The notes: generated from the sequence alone by a model not told the origin. A stretch of 64,000 nt of DNA from Parvibaculum sp. (GCA_017642695.1 JAEPQD010000001.1:699301-763300); one strand, 5' to 3'; counted from the first letter of the stretch, positions 1 to 9,124 are shown. Made by a program: numbers and translations.

Positions 1-738
1 GAGGGCGAAGGAGAAGGTGGCGAAGGCGGAGAAGCCGGCGAAGGCGGCGAAGGCGGTGAGGGCGGCGAGGGCGGCGAGCGGGGCGTGGACCCGGCCGAGG
101 CCGCGAAGGACCCTGTCGCCTATCTTTCCGCGCTCGATGTCATCCGCGCCCATTATCTCGCGGGCGAGGCGATGCTCGAGGTCGAGGGCGGCCGTCAGGC
201 GGGTGGCGAGATGTTCGCCCACCCGATTTCCGAGGTCTATATCGACCTTGAGCCCGTCTTCGAGGAGCGGGGCGCGCCTCTCTTCCTCGACGAGATGACG
301 GAAGCCGTCGATCTTGCGCTCGGCGATGCGCCGGCCGGCGAGGTGAAGGCCGCGGCCGCCAGGGTCTATGCCGCGATCGACGCCGCCGAGGAAACGGCGC
401 CCCCGAGCGACAGGAGCGAGGACGCCATCGAGGCCGCCCTCATGGCCGACATGTTCGACCGCGCCGCGAAGCAATACGACACGGCCATGGGCCCGGCAGG
501 CACCGAGGAAGCCTGGATCGACGGCTACGGCTTCTGGAAGGTCGCCGAAAAGCGTGCGGCGCACCTGAAGCCGCAGCTCGGCGAGGAACATGCCAGCCTC
601 GCGGAAGAGATCGCCACGGCGGAAGAGCTTTTCGCCAATGCCTATGCGAGCGTCGCGAAGCCGGAGGAAGCGCCGGTCGAAACCGGCACGCTGCTGGCGG
701 CGAGCTCGCGCATCTCCTTGAAAACAGGCAGCTTTTAA
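1..738 (+). CDS. 3' part of an unrecognised protein with a Gly/Glu-rich linker
   Basis: The frame is open from the first base, so the gene starts upstream of the window. The visible part begins with about 27 residues built almost only of Gly and Glu (GEGG/GEAGEGG units), a disordered acidic linker. About 215 residues follow, rich in Ala and Glu and probably mostly helical (for example ALDVIRAHYLAGEAMLEVEG). It ends at a TAA, 130 bases before bioF. I do not recognise the family and see no cysteine pairs, Walker motif or membrane segment in this part. The stop, codon use and length support a real gene. Confidence 0.7.
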   Translation, partial: EGEGEGGEGGEAGEGGEGGEGGEGGERGVDPAEAAKDPVAYLSALDVIRAHYLAGEAMLEVEGGRQAGGEMFAHPISEVYIDLEPVFEERGAPLFLDEMTEAVDLALGDAPAGEVKAAAARVYAAIDAAEETAPPSDRSEDAIEAALMADMFDRAAKQYDTAMGPAGTEEAWIDGYGFWKVAEKRAAHLKPQLGEEHASLAEEIATAEELFANAYASVAKPEEAPVETGTLLAASSRISLKTGSF

Positions 739-868
739 GGAGCGTTTCCCGGCAATGCGGAAGCCGGTTCGGCGTCCGGAAACGCGCCCGGACCGGGAGC
801 CGGTTGACGAAAAGGCTTGCGTGGGGAACCCCGCGCGGCCCATACCTCCTCGCCGAGAGGAGCGAAGG

Positions 869-2053
869 ATGGCGAAGTCCCCTAAAGAGACCCTCGACGA
901 TTTCGCGCGGGCAAAGCTCGATGCGCTCGAAGCGCAGGCATTGCGCCGCCGCCTCATCGAGACCGACAGGCGCGAGGGCGCGATTGCCTTCCGCGACGGC
1001 CGCCGCCTCGTCTCCTTCTGCTGCAACGACTATCTGAACCTCTCGCAGAACGAGACGGTGAAGCGCGCCGCTATCGAGGCGACGGAGAAATACGGTGTCG
1101 GCTCCGGCGCCTCGCGCCTCGTTTCCGGAAATCATCCGCTCTTCCGTGAACTCGAAACGCGCCTCGCCGAATGGAAGCAGGCGGAAGACTGCGTCGTCTT
1201 CGGCTCCGGCTACATGGCGAACATGGGCATCATCCCCACGCTGATGCGTAAGGGCGATCTCATTGTCGCCGACGAACTCGCCCATGCCTGCCTGCTCTCC
1301 GGCTCGAAGCTTTCCGGCGCCCGCGTCGAGATCTTCCGCCACAACGACATGGGCCATCTCGAGGAACTGCTCGCCGCGCACAGAAATGCTGCGCAGCATT
1401 GCCTCATCCTCACCGACGGCATCTTCAGCATGGACGGCGACGCCGCGCCCGTCGAAGCGATGGCGGAAATCGCGAAGCGCCACGACGCCTGGCTGATGAC
1501 CGACGATGCGCATGGCATCGGCGTCGTCGGGCACGAAGGCCGTGGCTCAAGCTTCATGGGAACGGCGAAGGCCGACGTGCCGCTCCAGATGGGCACGCTC
1601 TCGAAAGCGGTCGGCGCCTATGGCGGTTATCTCTGCGCCAGCCGCGCCGTCTGCGACCTGATCCGCACCCGCGCCCGCACGCTCATTTATTCGACGGGGC
1701 TCCCTCCCGCGACGGCCGCCGCCGCCATCGCCGCGCTCGAATTCATGCGCGCGAACCCCGACTACTGCAAACGCCCGGTCGCGAAGGCCCGGGCCTTCAC
1801 CCGCGCGCTCGGGCTTCCCGATCCCGAAAGCCCCATCGTGCCGCTGATCCTCGGCGATGCCGAGTTGACGCTCGCGGCTTCGGCACTCCTCGAAGCCGAA
1901 GGCTACCTCGTCACCGGCATCCGTCCGCCGACGGTGCCCGCCGGCACCGCGCGGCTCCGCTTCACCTTCACGGCCGAACATGACGACGCCGACATCGCGC
2001 GGCTCGCTGCGCTCGTCCGCGAACGCATCCTGCCCCGCCGCGCTGCCGAGTAA
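869..2053 (+). CDS. bioF: 8-amino-7-oxononanoate synthase (biotin synthesis)
   Basis: PLP enzyme of the alpha-oxoamine synthase family, 394 aa. It condenses pimeloyl-ACP or pimeloyl-CoA with L-alanine to give 8-amino-7-oxononanoate (KAPA), the first biotin-ring step. The fold-type I pattern is clear: FCCNDYLNLS near the N-terminus, GSGASRLVSGNH, DDAHGIG with the ring-stacking His215, and TLSKAVGAYGG with the PLP-binding Lys246. The ATG at 869 is chosen because GAGAGGAG lies just upstream. An in-frame ATG at 755 would add 38 residues with no family counterpart. bioD follows 2 bases after the stop, so the two are one operon. Confidence 0.96.
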   Translation: MAKSPKETLDDFARAKLDALEAQALRRRLIETDRREGAIAFRDGRRLVSFCCNDYLNLSQNETVKRAAIEATEKYGVGSGASRLVSGNHPLFRELETRLAEWKQAEDCVVFGSGYMANMGIIPTLMRKGDLIVADELAHACLLSGSKLSGARVEIFRHNDMGHLEELLAAHRNAAQHCLILTDGIFSMDGDAAPVEAMAEIAKRHDAWLMTDDAHGIGVVGHEGRGSSFMGTAKADVPLQMGTLSKAVGAYGGYLCASRAVCDLIRTRARTLIYSTGLPPATAAAAIAALEFMRANPDYCKRPVAKARAFTRALGLPDPESPIVPLILGDAELTLAASALLEAEGYLVTGIRPPTVPAGTARLRFTFTAEHDDADIARLAALVRERILPRRAAE

Positions 2054-2055
2054 AC

Positions 2056-2703
2056 ATGCCTCCCATATTCGTCACTTCATCCGGCACCGAGATCGGCAAG
2101 ACCTATGTCTCTGCCATGCTGACGCGTGAGCTGAAGGCGCGGGCGATAAAGCCGCTGGTGAGCGGCATCGACGAGGAAACCTTCCCGGAAAGCGATCCCG
2201 CGCAGCTCCTCGCCGCGATGGGCGAACCGGTCACGTTCGCGAATGCCGGCCTTGTCTCACGCTGGCGCTTCAAGGCCGCCCTCTCGCCCGACATGGCGGC
2301 GAAGCGCGAAGGCCGTTCGATCGATTTCGATGAACTCGTGGAGGAATGCGTCTCTGCCGCAGCGAAACACGATCCTCTCGTGATCGAGGGCGTCGGCGGT
2401 CTCATGGTTCCGCTCGACGGCACGCACACGGTTCTCGACTGGATGAAGGCGCTCGACGCGAAAACCGGCGTCGCGCCGCTCCTCGTCGTCGGCGCCTATC
2501 TCGGCACCATCAGCCACACGCTGACGACGCTGGCTGTGATGCGCGCCGAAGGCATTCCGCCGCGCGCCATCGTGGTGAGCGAGGCGGCGCCTGGTCCCGT
2601 GCCGGTCGAGGAAACGGCGGAGACCATTGCGCGCTTCGCCGGCCGCGTTCCCGTCCGCGCGCTTCCGCGCGGCGGGACGCTTCCTCTCGCCGGTCTCTTC
2701 TGA
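2056..2703 (+). CDS. bioD: ATP-dependent dethiobiotin synthetase
   Basis: 215 aa cytosolic enzyme that closes the ureido ring of dethiobiotin from 7,8-diaminononanoate, CO2 and ATP. The P-loop is GTEIGKT at residues 10-16, where most homologues have GTDVGKT. The substrate and Mg site EGVGGLMVP follows near residues 112-120. It lies 2 bases after bioF and is surely co-transcribed. bioA and bioB are not in the window, so the pathway genes are split or lie upstream. Confidence 0.95.
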   Translation: MPPIFVTSSGTEIGKTYVSAMLTRELKARAIKPLVSGIDEETFPESDPAQLLAAMGEPVTFANAGLVSRWRFKAALSPDMAAKREGRSIDFDELVEECVSAAAKHDPLVIEGVGGLMVPLDGTHTVLDWMKALDAKTGVAPLLVVGAYLGTISHTLTTLAVMRAEGIPPRAIVVSEAAPGPVPVEETAETIARFAGRVPVRALPRGGTLPLAGLF

Positions 2704-2706
2704 GCC

Positions 2707-2997
2707 TTACGCGCCCGGCAGCTTGTCGCGGATCTGGCCGAGCCTGTCGTTCATCGACAGGAAGGTCAGGTACATCTCGCAGATCACCCGCCAGAAAAGA
2801 ATGCCAAGCACGCCGCCGATCAGCGCCACCACGAATTGCAGCAGTCCGAGAGCGCCGTTCCAGCTCATCGTGCTGACCGAGCCCGCGAGCGATGCCAGCA
2901 CGAACAGAACGATGACGACGAGCCCGAGCCAGTAGAGCAGCTTGATGACGCTGCCCGAGATCATCTTCTCGAAACCCAGAAAATCCTTGAAGCTCAT
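2707..2997 (-). CDS. DUF4282 small membrane protein
   Basis: 96 aa with two hydrophobic segments (about residues 18-40 and 50-72), the second leading into the family-typical stretch FWRVICEMYLTFLSMNDRL. Length and motif match DUF4282, inner-membrane proteins of unknown function. It is convergent with bioD, whose stop is 3 bases away, so the two ends share almost no spacer. No partner gene gives a clue to its job. Confidence 0.8.
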   Translation of the reverse strand: MSFKDFLGFEKMISGSVIKLLYWLGLVVIVLFVLASLAGSVSTMSWNGALGLLQFVVALIGGVLGILFWRVICEMYLTFLSMNDRLGQIRDKLPGA

Positions 2998-3074
2998 GAG
3001 GTCCTCTCACAATAAGAGTCGCCCGCCCGCATGGCGCGCGGGCGGGTTAAGACGCATACGGACGAAAAAGGGCG

Positions 3075-3254
3075 CTACTTCGGTCCGAACAGGAACCAGA
3101 TAATGAGGCCGAGAACCGGCAGCAGCAGAACGACGACGATCCAGATCGCCTTCCAGACGGGTTCTGCACCGCTCTGCACGATACGGATGATCGCATAGAT
3201 ATCCAGTATCAGGATGATGATGCCGAGAATGCCGGTATAACCGTCGCCGAACAT
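3075..3254 (-). CDS. Small PLDc_N-type membrane protein
   Basis: 59 aa. Two membrane segments are separated by a short loop, and the C-terminus is LIIWFLFGPK, the hallmark of the PLDc_N (phospholipase D-nuclease N-terminal) domain found alone in many small proteins. The ATG at 3254 is chosen because the perfect ribosome site GGAGGAA lies 5-6 bases upstream; a longer reading from 3290 lacks one. It may be co-directional with the DUF4282 gene (77-base gap). The function of stand-alone PLDc_N proteins is not known. Confidence 0.75.
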   Translation of the reverse strand: MFGDGYTGILGIIILILDIYAIIRIVQSGAEPVWKAIWIVVVLLLPVLGLIIWFLFGPK

Positions 3255-3403
3255 GTACTTCCTCCAGACCAAACGCTCCCCCGGCGGCAAGCGTAGCGCG
3301 ATTTGCGGTGTGAGGTAAGTTCCGAATACGGCGGATTTCGTGGATTAGTGTAATCGAACGAAAGCGGCGTTCGCGCGTTTCCTCCCGTTGGGCAGCGGTC
3401 TGC

Positions 3404-3919
3404 TCAAACGAAACTGGGCGTGGCGATCCCCTCGAATTCGAGCAGCCACTTCTTCGTCGGCAATCCGCCGCCGAACCCGGTCAGCGAGCCGTCCGCGCCG
3501 ATCACGCGGTGGCATGGCACGATGATCGGAAGGGGGTTCTTTCCGTTGGCGAGCCCCACCGCGCGCATGCCCTTGGGGTTGCCGATGGCGCGCGCGATGT
3601 CGGCATAGCTTCGCGTCTGACCGAAGGGAATGCCGGTGAGCGCATTCCAGACGCGCTTCTGGAAATCGGTGCCTTGCGCCGCCAGGGTCAGCCCGGAAAA
3701 GTCCTTCTGCTTTCCCTCGAAGTAACGCGTGAGCGCTTTCACGGTCTTGTCGATCTGTGCGCGCGCCTTTGCACTGCCGTCCCGCTTCGGGAAAGCGACA
3801 TCCTTCTGGTTCGGAAAGAGCACGGCCGCCAGTCCGGCATCGGTCGCCGCAAGACGCAGCCGGCCTATGGGCGTCTCGAGTGTCGCGGTGGCGAGTGTTT
3901 CGTCGTCGGGAAGTTTCAT
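3404..3919 (-). CDS. ogt: Methylated-DNA--protein-cysteine methyltransferase
   Basis: 171 aa suicide enzyme that moves the methyl group from O6-methylguanine or O4-methylthymine to its own cysteine. The active site is PCHRVIG with Cys136, preceded by the Arg-finger helix SYADIARAIGNPKGMRAVG. The length fits the short Ogt/AdaB form. It starts 11 bases after the stop of the Ada/AlkA fusion on the same strand, so the two form an alkylation-repair operon. That fusion has no transferase domain, and this gene supplies it. Confidence 0.95.
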   Translation of the reverse strand: MKLPDDETLATATLETPIGRLRLAATDAGLAAVLFPNQKDVAFPKRDGSAKARAQIDKTVKALTRYFEGKQKDFSGLTLAAQGTDFQKRVWNALTGIPFGQTRSYADIARAIGNPKGMRAVGLANGKNPLPIIVPCHRVIGADGSLTGFGGGLPTKKWLLEFEGIATPSFV

Positions 3920-3930
3920 GGTCGTCTCCT

Positions 3931-5403
3931 TCAGGTGGTCCAGAGCGCCAGCGCCGCATAGCTGCGCCAGGGCCGCCAGCGTTCCGAAAGCGCTTCGAGA
4001 GCGGCGGTGGAAATCGGCTCTCCGTCCCCTGCGGCCTTGCGCAGCCCGAGGTCGGACGAGGGAAAGGCGTCCGGTTCGCCGAGCGCGCGGAGAGCGATGT
4101 AATGCGCTGTCCACTCGCCGATGCCGGGCAGCGCCGTCAGCTCGGCGATCTTCGCATCGAGGCTTTCGCGCGGCGTGAAATCGAGCGCGCCGCTCGCGAC
4201 GGCGCGGGCGAGCGACTGCAGCGTCGCGATCCGCGCGCCGGTGAGGCCGAGCCCGGAGAGATCGGCGCGCGCTAGCCGTGCCGCTGTCGGAAAGAAATGA
4301 GTGAGGCCTTCTTCGCCCGTCGCGGCGGGCTCGCCGAACTTCGCGACGATACGCCCGGCGATCGTCGTCGCGCCCTTCACGGAAATCTGCTGCCCGAGAA
4401 CGGCGCGCACCGCGAGTTCGAATCCGTCGAAGGCGCCGGGTACGCGCAGGCCCGGCATGCGCTTCAGGCGCGGCCCGATGAGCGGATCGCGCGCGAAGGC
4501 GGCGGCGATGGCGCCGGGCTCCGCGTCGAGATCGAAGAGCCGCCGGAGCCGCGCAGCGAGGGCGCGAATGGGCAGGGCGGTTGCGCTGGCGTCGAGCATC
4601 GTCACCCGCGCTTCGAGCGCATGGCCGCTCGCTGCGGGTGTCACGGTGAGAAAACCCCTGGCGCCGCCGATGTCGAAGTTCCGCGCGTAGCGCCCCGTCT
4701 CGATCCGCTCCACGCCCGGCAGCGCGCGCGAGGAAAGATAGGCAAGCACGCTGTCGAAATCGAAGGGCGGCCGGTAGCCGAGCCGGATGCGGATCGCGGT
4801 GCCTGCTTGCGTTTCTGACGCGCGGCGGATGTCCGTCGGCGCCACGCCATAGGCGGTGCGGATCGCGTCGTTGAAGCGCCGCAGGCTCTGGTAGCCCGCC
4901 GCGAAGGCGACATCCGCCAGCGGCATCCGCGTATCGCTGATGAGCTGCTTCGCGGTGAGGAGCCGCCGGTTCGCGGCGACCGCCTGCGGGCCCGCGCCGA
5001 CATGCGCGAGAAACAGGCGCCGGAGCTGCCGCTCGCCGAGGCCGAGCCGCGCGGCAAGGTCTTCGAGCCGTCCCTCGTCCAGCGCGCCTTCCTCGATGAG
5101 GCGCAGCGCGCGCGAAACGGTTGCGGCCGTTCCCGCCCAGGCGGGCGTTCCCGGTGCCGTTTCCGGCCGGCAGCGCAGGCAGGAACGGAAACCCGCCGCC
5201 TCGGCCGCCGCTGCGGACGGCACGAAGCTGCAATGCTGACGCTTCGGCACGCGCGCGGGGCACACCGGACGGCAATAGATCCCCGTCGTCGACACGCAGA
5301 CGAAGAAGCGTCCGTCGAAGCGCGCGTCCTTCGCCTCGATGGCGCGGTAGCACTGGTCGGGGTCGAGCGGGGCGGCGGCGATGGGTGTGGCGATCTCGTT
5401 CAT
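3931..5403 (-). CDS. Ada-type regulator fused to AlkA DNA-3-methyladenine glycosylase
   Basis: 490 aa with three parts. Residues ~14-80 are the Ada N-terminal zinc domain with Cys44, Cys48, Cys75 and Cys78 (GIYCRPVC...CLRC), which takes methyl from phosphotriesters. Residues ~85-190 are an AraC-type double HTH. Residues ~200-485 are an AlkA N-domain plus HhH-GPD glycosylase, with the hairpin LPGIGEWTAHY and the catalytic Asp in SSDLGLRKA. Methylated Ada would activate this operon, and the glycosylase would excise 3-methyladenine. The start at 5403 is preferred because the upstream 19 residues (MAMSDFGERRRTRRSRLHL) do not belong to the Ada fold. Confidence 0.93.
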   Translation of the reverse strand: MNEIATPIAAAPLDPDQCYRAIEAKDARFDGRFFVCVSTTGIYCRPVCPARVPKRQHCSFVPSAAAAEAAGFRSCLRCRPETAPGTPAWAGTAATVSRALRLIEEGALDEGRLEDLAARLGLGERQLRRLFLAHVGAGPQAVAANRRLLTAKQLISDTRMPLADVAFAAGYQSLRRFNDAIRTAYGVAPTDIRRASETQAGTAIRIRLGYRPPFDFDSVLAYLSSRALPGVERIETGRYARNFDIGGARGFLTVTPAASGHALEARVTMLDASATALPIRALAARLRRLFDLDAEPGAIAAAFARDPLIGPRLKRMPGLRVPGAFDGFELAVRAVLGQQISVKGATTIAGRIVAKFGEPAATGEEGLTHFFPTAARLARADLSGLGLTGARIATLQSLARAVASGALDFTPRESLDAKIAELTALPGIGEWTAHYIALRALGEPDAFPSSDLGLRKAAGDGEPISTAALEALSERWRPWRSYAALALWTT

Positions 5404-5670
5404 GAGGTGCAGTCTAGAGCGCCGTGTCCGCCGTCGCTCGCCAAAATCGGACATGGCCATTTCGTCCCGTTTTCCCCTCTCGGTGACGCCACCGTCATCG
5501 AATGAAGCAGGGGCTCACCCACATCAATGTGATGCGCTCACCCGATTGCGCAGCTTGAGTTCCCCGCCTCCGCTGCTACGCTTCGCGCAACGAGGAATTC
5601 GGAACGCAATTGCAATGCGGCCCGGCGGGGGGAGGAAACCGGCCGGGCACGACATCCGGGGGAGGAAAGA

Positions 5671-7008
5671 ATGACGGACAGGGCTGGCGCCGCTACGGGC
5701 GCCGCAGGTGGTGCTGCGCCTTCGCTGGGCTTCACGCCCGCCTATCGCAACTACGCGCTCTTCGTGCTGATGCTCGGCTACTCGGCGAATTACGTGGACC
5801 GCCAGATCCTCGCCGTTCTGCTCGAACCCATCAAACTCGAACTCGGTGTCAGCGACACCATGCTCGGTTTCCTGTCGGGCATCACCTTCGCGATCTTCTA
5901 CGCGACGCTCGGCGTCCCCATCGCGATGCTCGCCGACCGCACCAACCGCCGCAACATCGTGGCGGCGGCCATCACCATCTTCTCGACCATGACGGTCGCC
6001 TGCGGCTTCGTGACGAGCTTCGCCCAGCTCGCGCTCGCGCGCATCGGCGTCGGCATCGGCGAAGCGGGCTCGAGCCCGCCTTCTCATTCGATGATCTCCG
6101 ACATGTTTCCGCCCGAGAAACGCGCCGGCGCGATGGGCATCTACTCGCTCGGCATCAACATCGGCATCCTGATCGGCTTCCTCGTCGGCGGCTGGGTCAG
6201 CCAGTGGTATGGCTGGCGCGCGGCCTTCTTCGTCGTTGGCGGGCCGGGTATCATCATCGCGCTCCTCGTCCGCTTTACCTTGAAGGAGCCGTCGCGCGGC
6301 CATGCCGATGGCGCCTCGGCGCAGCAGGTGGCAGCGGCCGCGCCGGGCTTCATGGAGGTCTGGAAGCTGCTCTGGGCGCAGAAATCCTTCCGCCACATCG
6401 CGTTCGGCTGCGCCACGGCGGCTTTCGCGGGTTATGCCGGCGTCACCTGGATTCCCGCCTTCCTCATCCGTTCTTTCCAGATGACACCCGGCGAGATTGG
6501 CACCTGGCTCGCGCTCATCATCGGCTTCGTCGGCGGCGCGGGCACCTATGTCACGGGCTGGCTCGCGGACCGCTACGGCAAGGGTGACGTGCGCTGGAAC
6601 CTCTGGGTCGTCGCGATCATCATGTTCCTCTGCTTCCCCTTCTCGGTCGGCATGTACCTTTCCGCCGACAAGTACTGGGCGCTGGCGATGTTCCTCCTCC
6701 CGGCCTTCGCGGGCGCGGCCTATATCGGACCCGCGCTCGCCATGACGCAGGGCCTTGTCACGCTCCGCATGCGCGCCGTCGCCTCCGCCGTCCTTTTCCT
6801 CATCCTCAACCTGATCGGCATGGGGCTCGGCCCGCAGGCCGTCGGCATCCTGAGCGACCTCTACAACGATTCCTTCGGCCAGGAATCGCTCCGCTACGCG
6901 CTCCTCACCGTGATGTTCGTCTGGATCTGGGCCGGCATCCACTTCGTCCTCGGCGCACGCACGCTTAAGGACGACCTCGCCCGCGCCAAGGCGCATGGAC
7001 TGAAGTAA
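5671..7008 (+). CDS. MFS transporter, spinster-like
   Basis: 445 aa with about 12 membrane segments. The first loop YSANYVDRQILAVLLEPIK and the MFS signature LADRTNRR (loop 2-3) match the spinster-like subgroup common in hydrocarbon- and steroid-using Alphaproteobacteria and Gammaproteobacteria. It would export or import a small hydrophobic or anionic solute across the inner membrane; the substrate cannot be read from the sequence. A GGGGGAGGAAAG ribosome site precedes the ATG. The neighbouring dehydrogenase is 141 bases downstream and may or may not be linked. Confidence 0.85.
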   Translation: MTDRAGAATGAAGGAAPSLGFTPAYRNYALFVLMLGYSANYVDRQILAVLLEPIKLELGVSDTMLGFLSGITFAIFYATLGVPIAMLADRTNRRNIVAAAITIFSTMTVACGFVTSFAQLALARIGVGIGEAGSSPPSHSMISDMFPPEKRAGAMGIYSLGINIGILIGFLVGGWVSQWYGWRAAFFVVGGPGIIIALLVRFTLKEPSRGHADGASAQQVAAAAPGFMEVWKLLWAQKSFRHIAFGCATAAFAGYAGVTWIPAFLIRSFQMTPGEIGTWLALIIGFVGGAGTYVTGWLADRYGKGDVRWNLWVVAIIMFLCFPFSVGMYLSADKYWALAMFLLPAFAGAAYIGPALAMTQGLVTLRMRAVASAVLFLILNLIGMGLGPQAVGILSDLYNDSFGQESLRYALLTVMFVWIWAGIHFVLGARTLKDDLARAKAHGLK

Positions 7009-7149
7009 CACCATTCCCGGCGGCGGGCTTGTCTGCCTGCCGCCGGGACGTTCTTCTCTGCGCCTCCGCCCCCCGCCGCACCGCGACACCGTCGCCCCTC
7101 GAACACCCGCTCCCTTTGTGGAAACATGAACACGCAAAGGAGCCCGCCG

Positions 7150-8154
7150 ATGTCCCTCCCGCAAACCATGCGCGCCATGCTGTTCGAGGCGCCGGGAAAG
7201 AAGCTGCGCCTTGCGGAGATACCCGTGCCGCATGCCCGTCCGGGCGAGGTCGTGGTCAAGGTCGAGGCTTGCGGCGTCTGCCGCACCGATCTTCATGTCG
7301 TCGATGGCGAACTGCCGGAGCCGAAGCTCCCCCTCGTGCCCGGCCACGAGATCGTCGGCCGCGTCGCAGCCCTTGGGGAAGGCGTCGCCGCGCCCGCCCT
7401 CGGCGCGCGTGTCGGTATTCCCTGGCTCGGATGGACCTGTGGGCAGTGCCGCTACTGCAGGGCCGGCAAGGAAAACCTCTGCGAGAGCGCGCTCTTCACC
7501 GGCTACACGCGCGACGGCGGCTATGCCGAGTTCGCGCTCGCCGATGCGCGCTTCTGTTTCCCGGTCGCCGAAAGCTACGGTGCGGCGGAAGCGGCGCCGC
7601 TTCTCTGCGCCGGGCTCATCGGCTACCGCTCGCTCCGCATGGCGGGCGAGGGAAAGCTGCTCGGCATCTACGGCTTCGGCGCGGCGGCGCATATCGTCGC
7701 GCAGGTGGCGCGCCACGAAGGCTGGCGGCTCTTCGCTTTCGTGAAACCCGGCGACGAAGCCGCGAAGGCGTTTGCGCGCTCGCTCGGCGCGGAATGGGCA
7801 GGCGGTTCCGACGAGGCGCCGCCGGACCTTCTCGACGCCGCCATCATCTATGCGCCTGCCGGGCCGCTCGTCCCTGCCGCGCTCCGCGCCGTTGCGCCCG
7901 GCGGCCGCGTCGTCTGCGCCGGCATTCACATGTCGGACATTCCCTCCTTCCCCTACGACATTCTCTGGCGCGAGCGCTCGCTCCATTCGGTCGCGAATCT
8001 GACGCGCGCGGATGGCGAGGAGTTCCTCGCCCTCGCGCCGAAAGTGCCGGTCGTCACCACGGTCGAGACGCTGCCGCTCGAGCAGGCGAACGAGGCGCTG
8101 GCCCGTCTCCGCGACGGCCGCCTCACCGGCGCCGCCGTGCTCGTGATGGAATAG
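7150..8154 (+). CDS. Zinc-dependent alcohol dehydrogenase family protein
   Basis: 334 aa medium-chain dehydrogenase. Catalytic zinc ligands are visible in ACGVCRTDLH and PGHEIVG, and the structural zinc loop is CGQCRYCRAGKENLC. The coenzyme fold is centred on GIYGFGAAAH, a looser GxGxxA than usual. The motif set matches the subgroup often annotated as 'zinc-binding alcohol dehydrogenase family protein'. The ATG at 7150 follows AAAGGAG with 8-base spacing; an ATG at 7126 lacks such a site. The substrate is unknown. Confidence 0.85.
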   Translation: MSLPQTMRAMLFEAPGKKLRLAEIPVPHARPGEVVVKVEACGVCRTDLHVVDGELPEPKLPLVPGHEIVGRVAALGEGVAAPALGARVGIPWLGWTCGQCRYCRAGKENLCESALFTGYTRDGGYAEFALADARFCFPVAESYGAAEAAPLLCAGLIGYRSLRMAGEGKLLGIYGFGAAAHIVAQVARHEGWRLFAFVKPGDEAAKAFARSLGAEWAGGSDEAPPDLLDAAIIYAPAGPLVPAALRAVAPGGRVVCAGIHMSDIPSFPYDILWRERSLHSVANLTRADGEEFLALAPKVPVVTTVETLPLEQANEALARLRDGRLTGAAVLVME

Positions 8155-8201
8155 GCGTCATGCGCAGGATAGCCGTATCTGATCGCCTCTCGCTCGAGAT
8201 C

Positions 8202-8245
8202 ACCCTCCCCTCGGGGAGGGTCGAAAAATTCGAGAGAATTTTTCG
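8202..8245. repeat. Double hairpin, candidate dispersed intergenic repeat
   Basis: Two perfect inverted repeats lie back to back: a 9-bp GC stem (8202-8210 with 8213-8221, loop TC) and a 10-bp AT-rich stem (8222-8231 with 8236-8245, loop GAGA). They sit between the dehydrogenase and the PstS-like gene. The architecture resembles dispersed repeats of alphaproteobacterial intergenic regions. No second copy was seen in this window. It could also act as an attenuator or terminator. Confidence 0.55.
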
Positions 8246-8329
8246 GGGCGGGGGCTGCCACGGTGTCACGCGCATGACGCAAAAGCCGGGCATGGCTTGG
8301 GCTGTTCTCTTTTCCGGGCTCGCCGATTG

Positions 8330-9124
8330 ATGAAACGCCACCTCCTTCTCACCACCCTTCTTTCCTTTTCGGCTCTCACACCCGCCCATGCGGTCGACGA
8401 GCGCTACCCGGACTATGAACCGCGTCCCGGCCTCGCGGGCGAGGCGTCGGTTGCCGGGGCGCCGGCGCCGGCGAGCCTCCTGCTGCTCTGGCCGGAGAGC
8501 TTCCGCATGGCGCAGCCGGAAACCGTGCTGCATCCCGGCGGCGCGGAGGGAGGTGTCAGGATCAGGGCGGCGGTCGAGGCGATTGCCGTTCTCGTCAACG
8601 CGGAGAACCCGCTCGCCTGCATCCCGCTCGACGCGCTGCACACTCTCTACACGGACGAAAATCCGTCGTGGAGCATGGCGGGCGGACCGTCCACGCCGGT
8701 CCTTGCGATGGCGCGCGAGACGGAGCCGGGCGAGAGCGACTTCTTCGCCGAAGCCGCGCTCACGGGTGCGCCCTTCGCCCCCGGCGTCGTGCGCGTCGCG
8801 CGCTATTCGGATCTGCTCGACAGGCTCGCCGAAACGCCGGGCGGCATCGGCTACGCGCCTGCCGGCTACCGGGGCGACGGCGTCAAGGCGCTGCAAGTGT
8901 CGGATGGCGGCGGCTGCGCCGCTCCCAGTGCATCGAGCGCCTACCGTGCCGACTATCCGCTCGCCCGCTTCGTCCATCTCGAAGGCATGAAGAACGAAGT
9001 GAGTCTTGCCTTCTTCGACTACGTCCTCTCGCAGGACGGTCAGCGTGACGGTGTCATCGCGGGCTTTTATTCCCTCCCCTGGGTGTTCGCGGAGGAAGAG
9101 CGGGAGAAGCTTCGTCTCGATTGA
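8330..9124 (+). CDS. PstS-like periplasmic substrate-binding protein
   Basis: 264 aa. A signal peptide (MKRHLLLTTLLSFSALTPAHA) is followed by the pattern of PBP-like phosphate-binding proteins: AIAVLVNAENPLACIPLDAL, LYTDENPSWSMAGG, GGIGYAPAGY, and a C-terminal ALSQDGQ-like stretch (VLSQDGQRDGVIAGFYSLPW). It is probably a periplasmic binder of phosphate or another oxyanion. No ABC permease lies nearby, so it may act alone. The region before the ATG has no good ribosome site. The OprP-type porin gene lies on the opposite strand just beyond, in keeping with a phosphate link. Confidence 0.7.
   Translation: MKRHLLLTTLLSFSALTPAHAVDERYPDYEPRPGLAGEASVAGAPAPASLLLLWPESFRMAQPETVLHPGGAEGGVRIRAAVEAIAVLVNAENPLACIPLDALHTLYTDENPSWSMAGGPSTPVLAMARETEPGESDFFAEAALTGAPFAPGVVRVARYSDLLDRLAETPGGIGYAPAGYRGDGVKALQVSDGGGCAAPSASSAYRADYPLARFVHLEGMKNEVSLAFFDYVLSQDGQRDGVIAGFYSLPWVFAEEEREKLRLD

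Noticed and set aside
1-100. GA-rich low-complexity DNA as a non-coding repeat
   Set aside because: It is in frame with a coding region and encodes a Gly/Glu linker.
3404-5353. 649-codon frame joining the methyltransferase to an upstream extension
   Set aside because: Only the last 171 codons are the transferase; the upstream part is another frame of the Ada/AlkA gene.
5524-7986. 820-codon open frame on the minus strand
   Set aside because: It is antisense to the MFS and dehydrogenase genes, both of which have clear motifs; the translation is Arg/Glu/Gly-rich noise typical of high-GC shadows.
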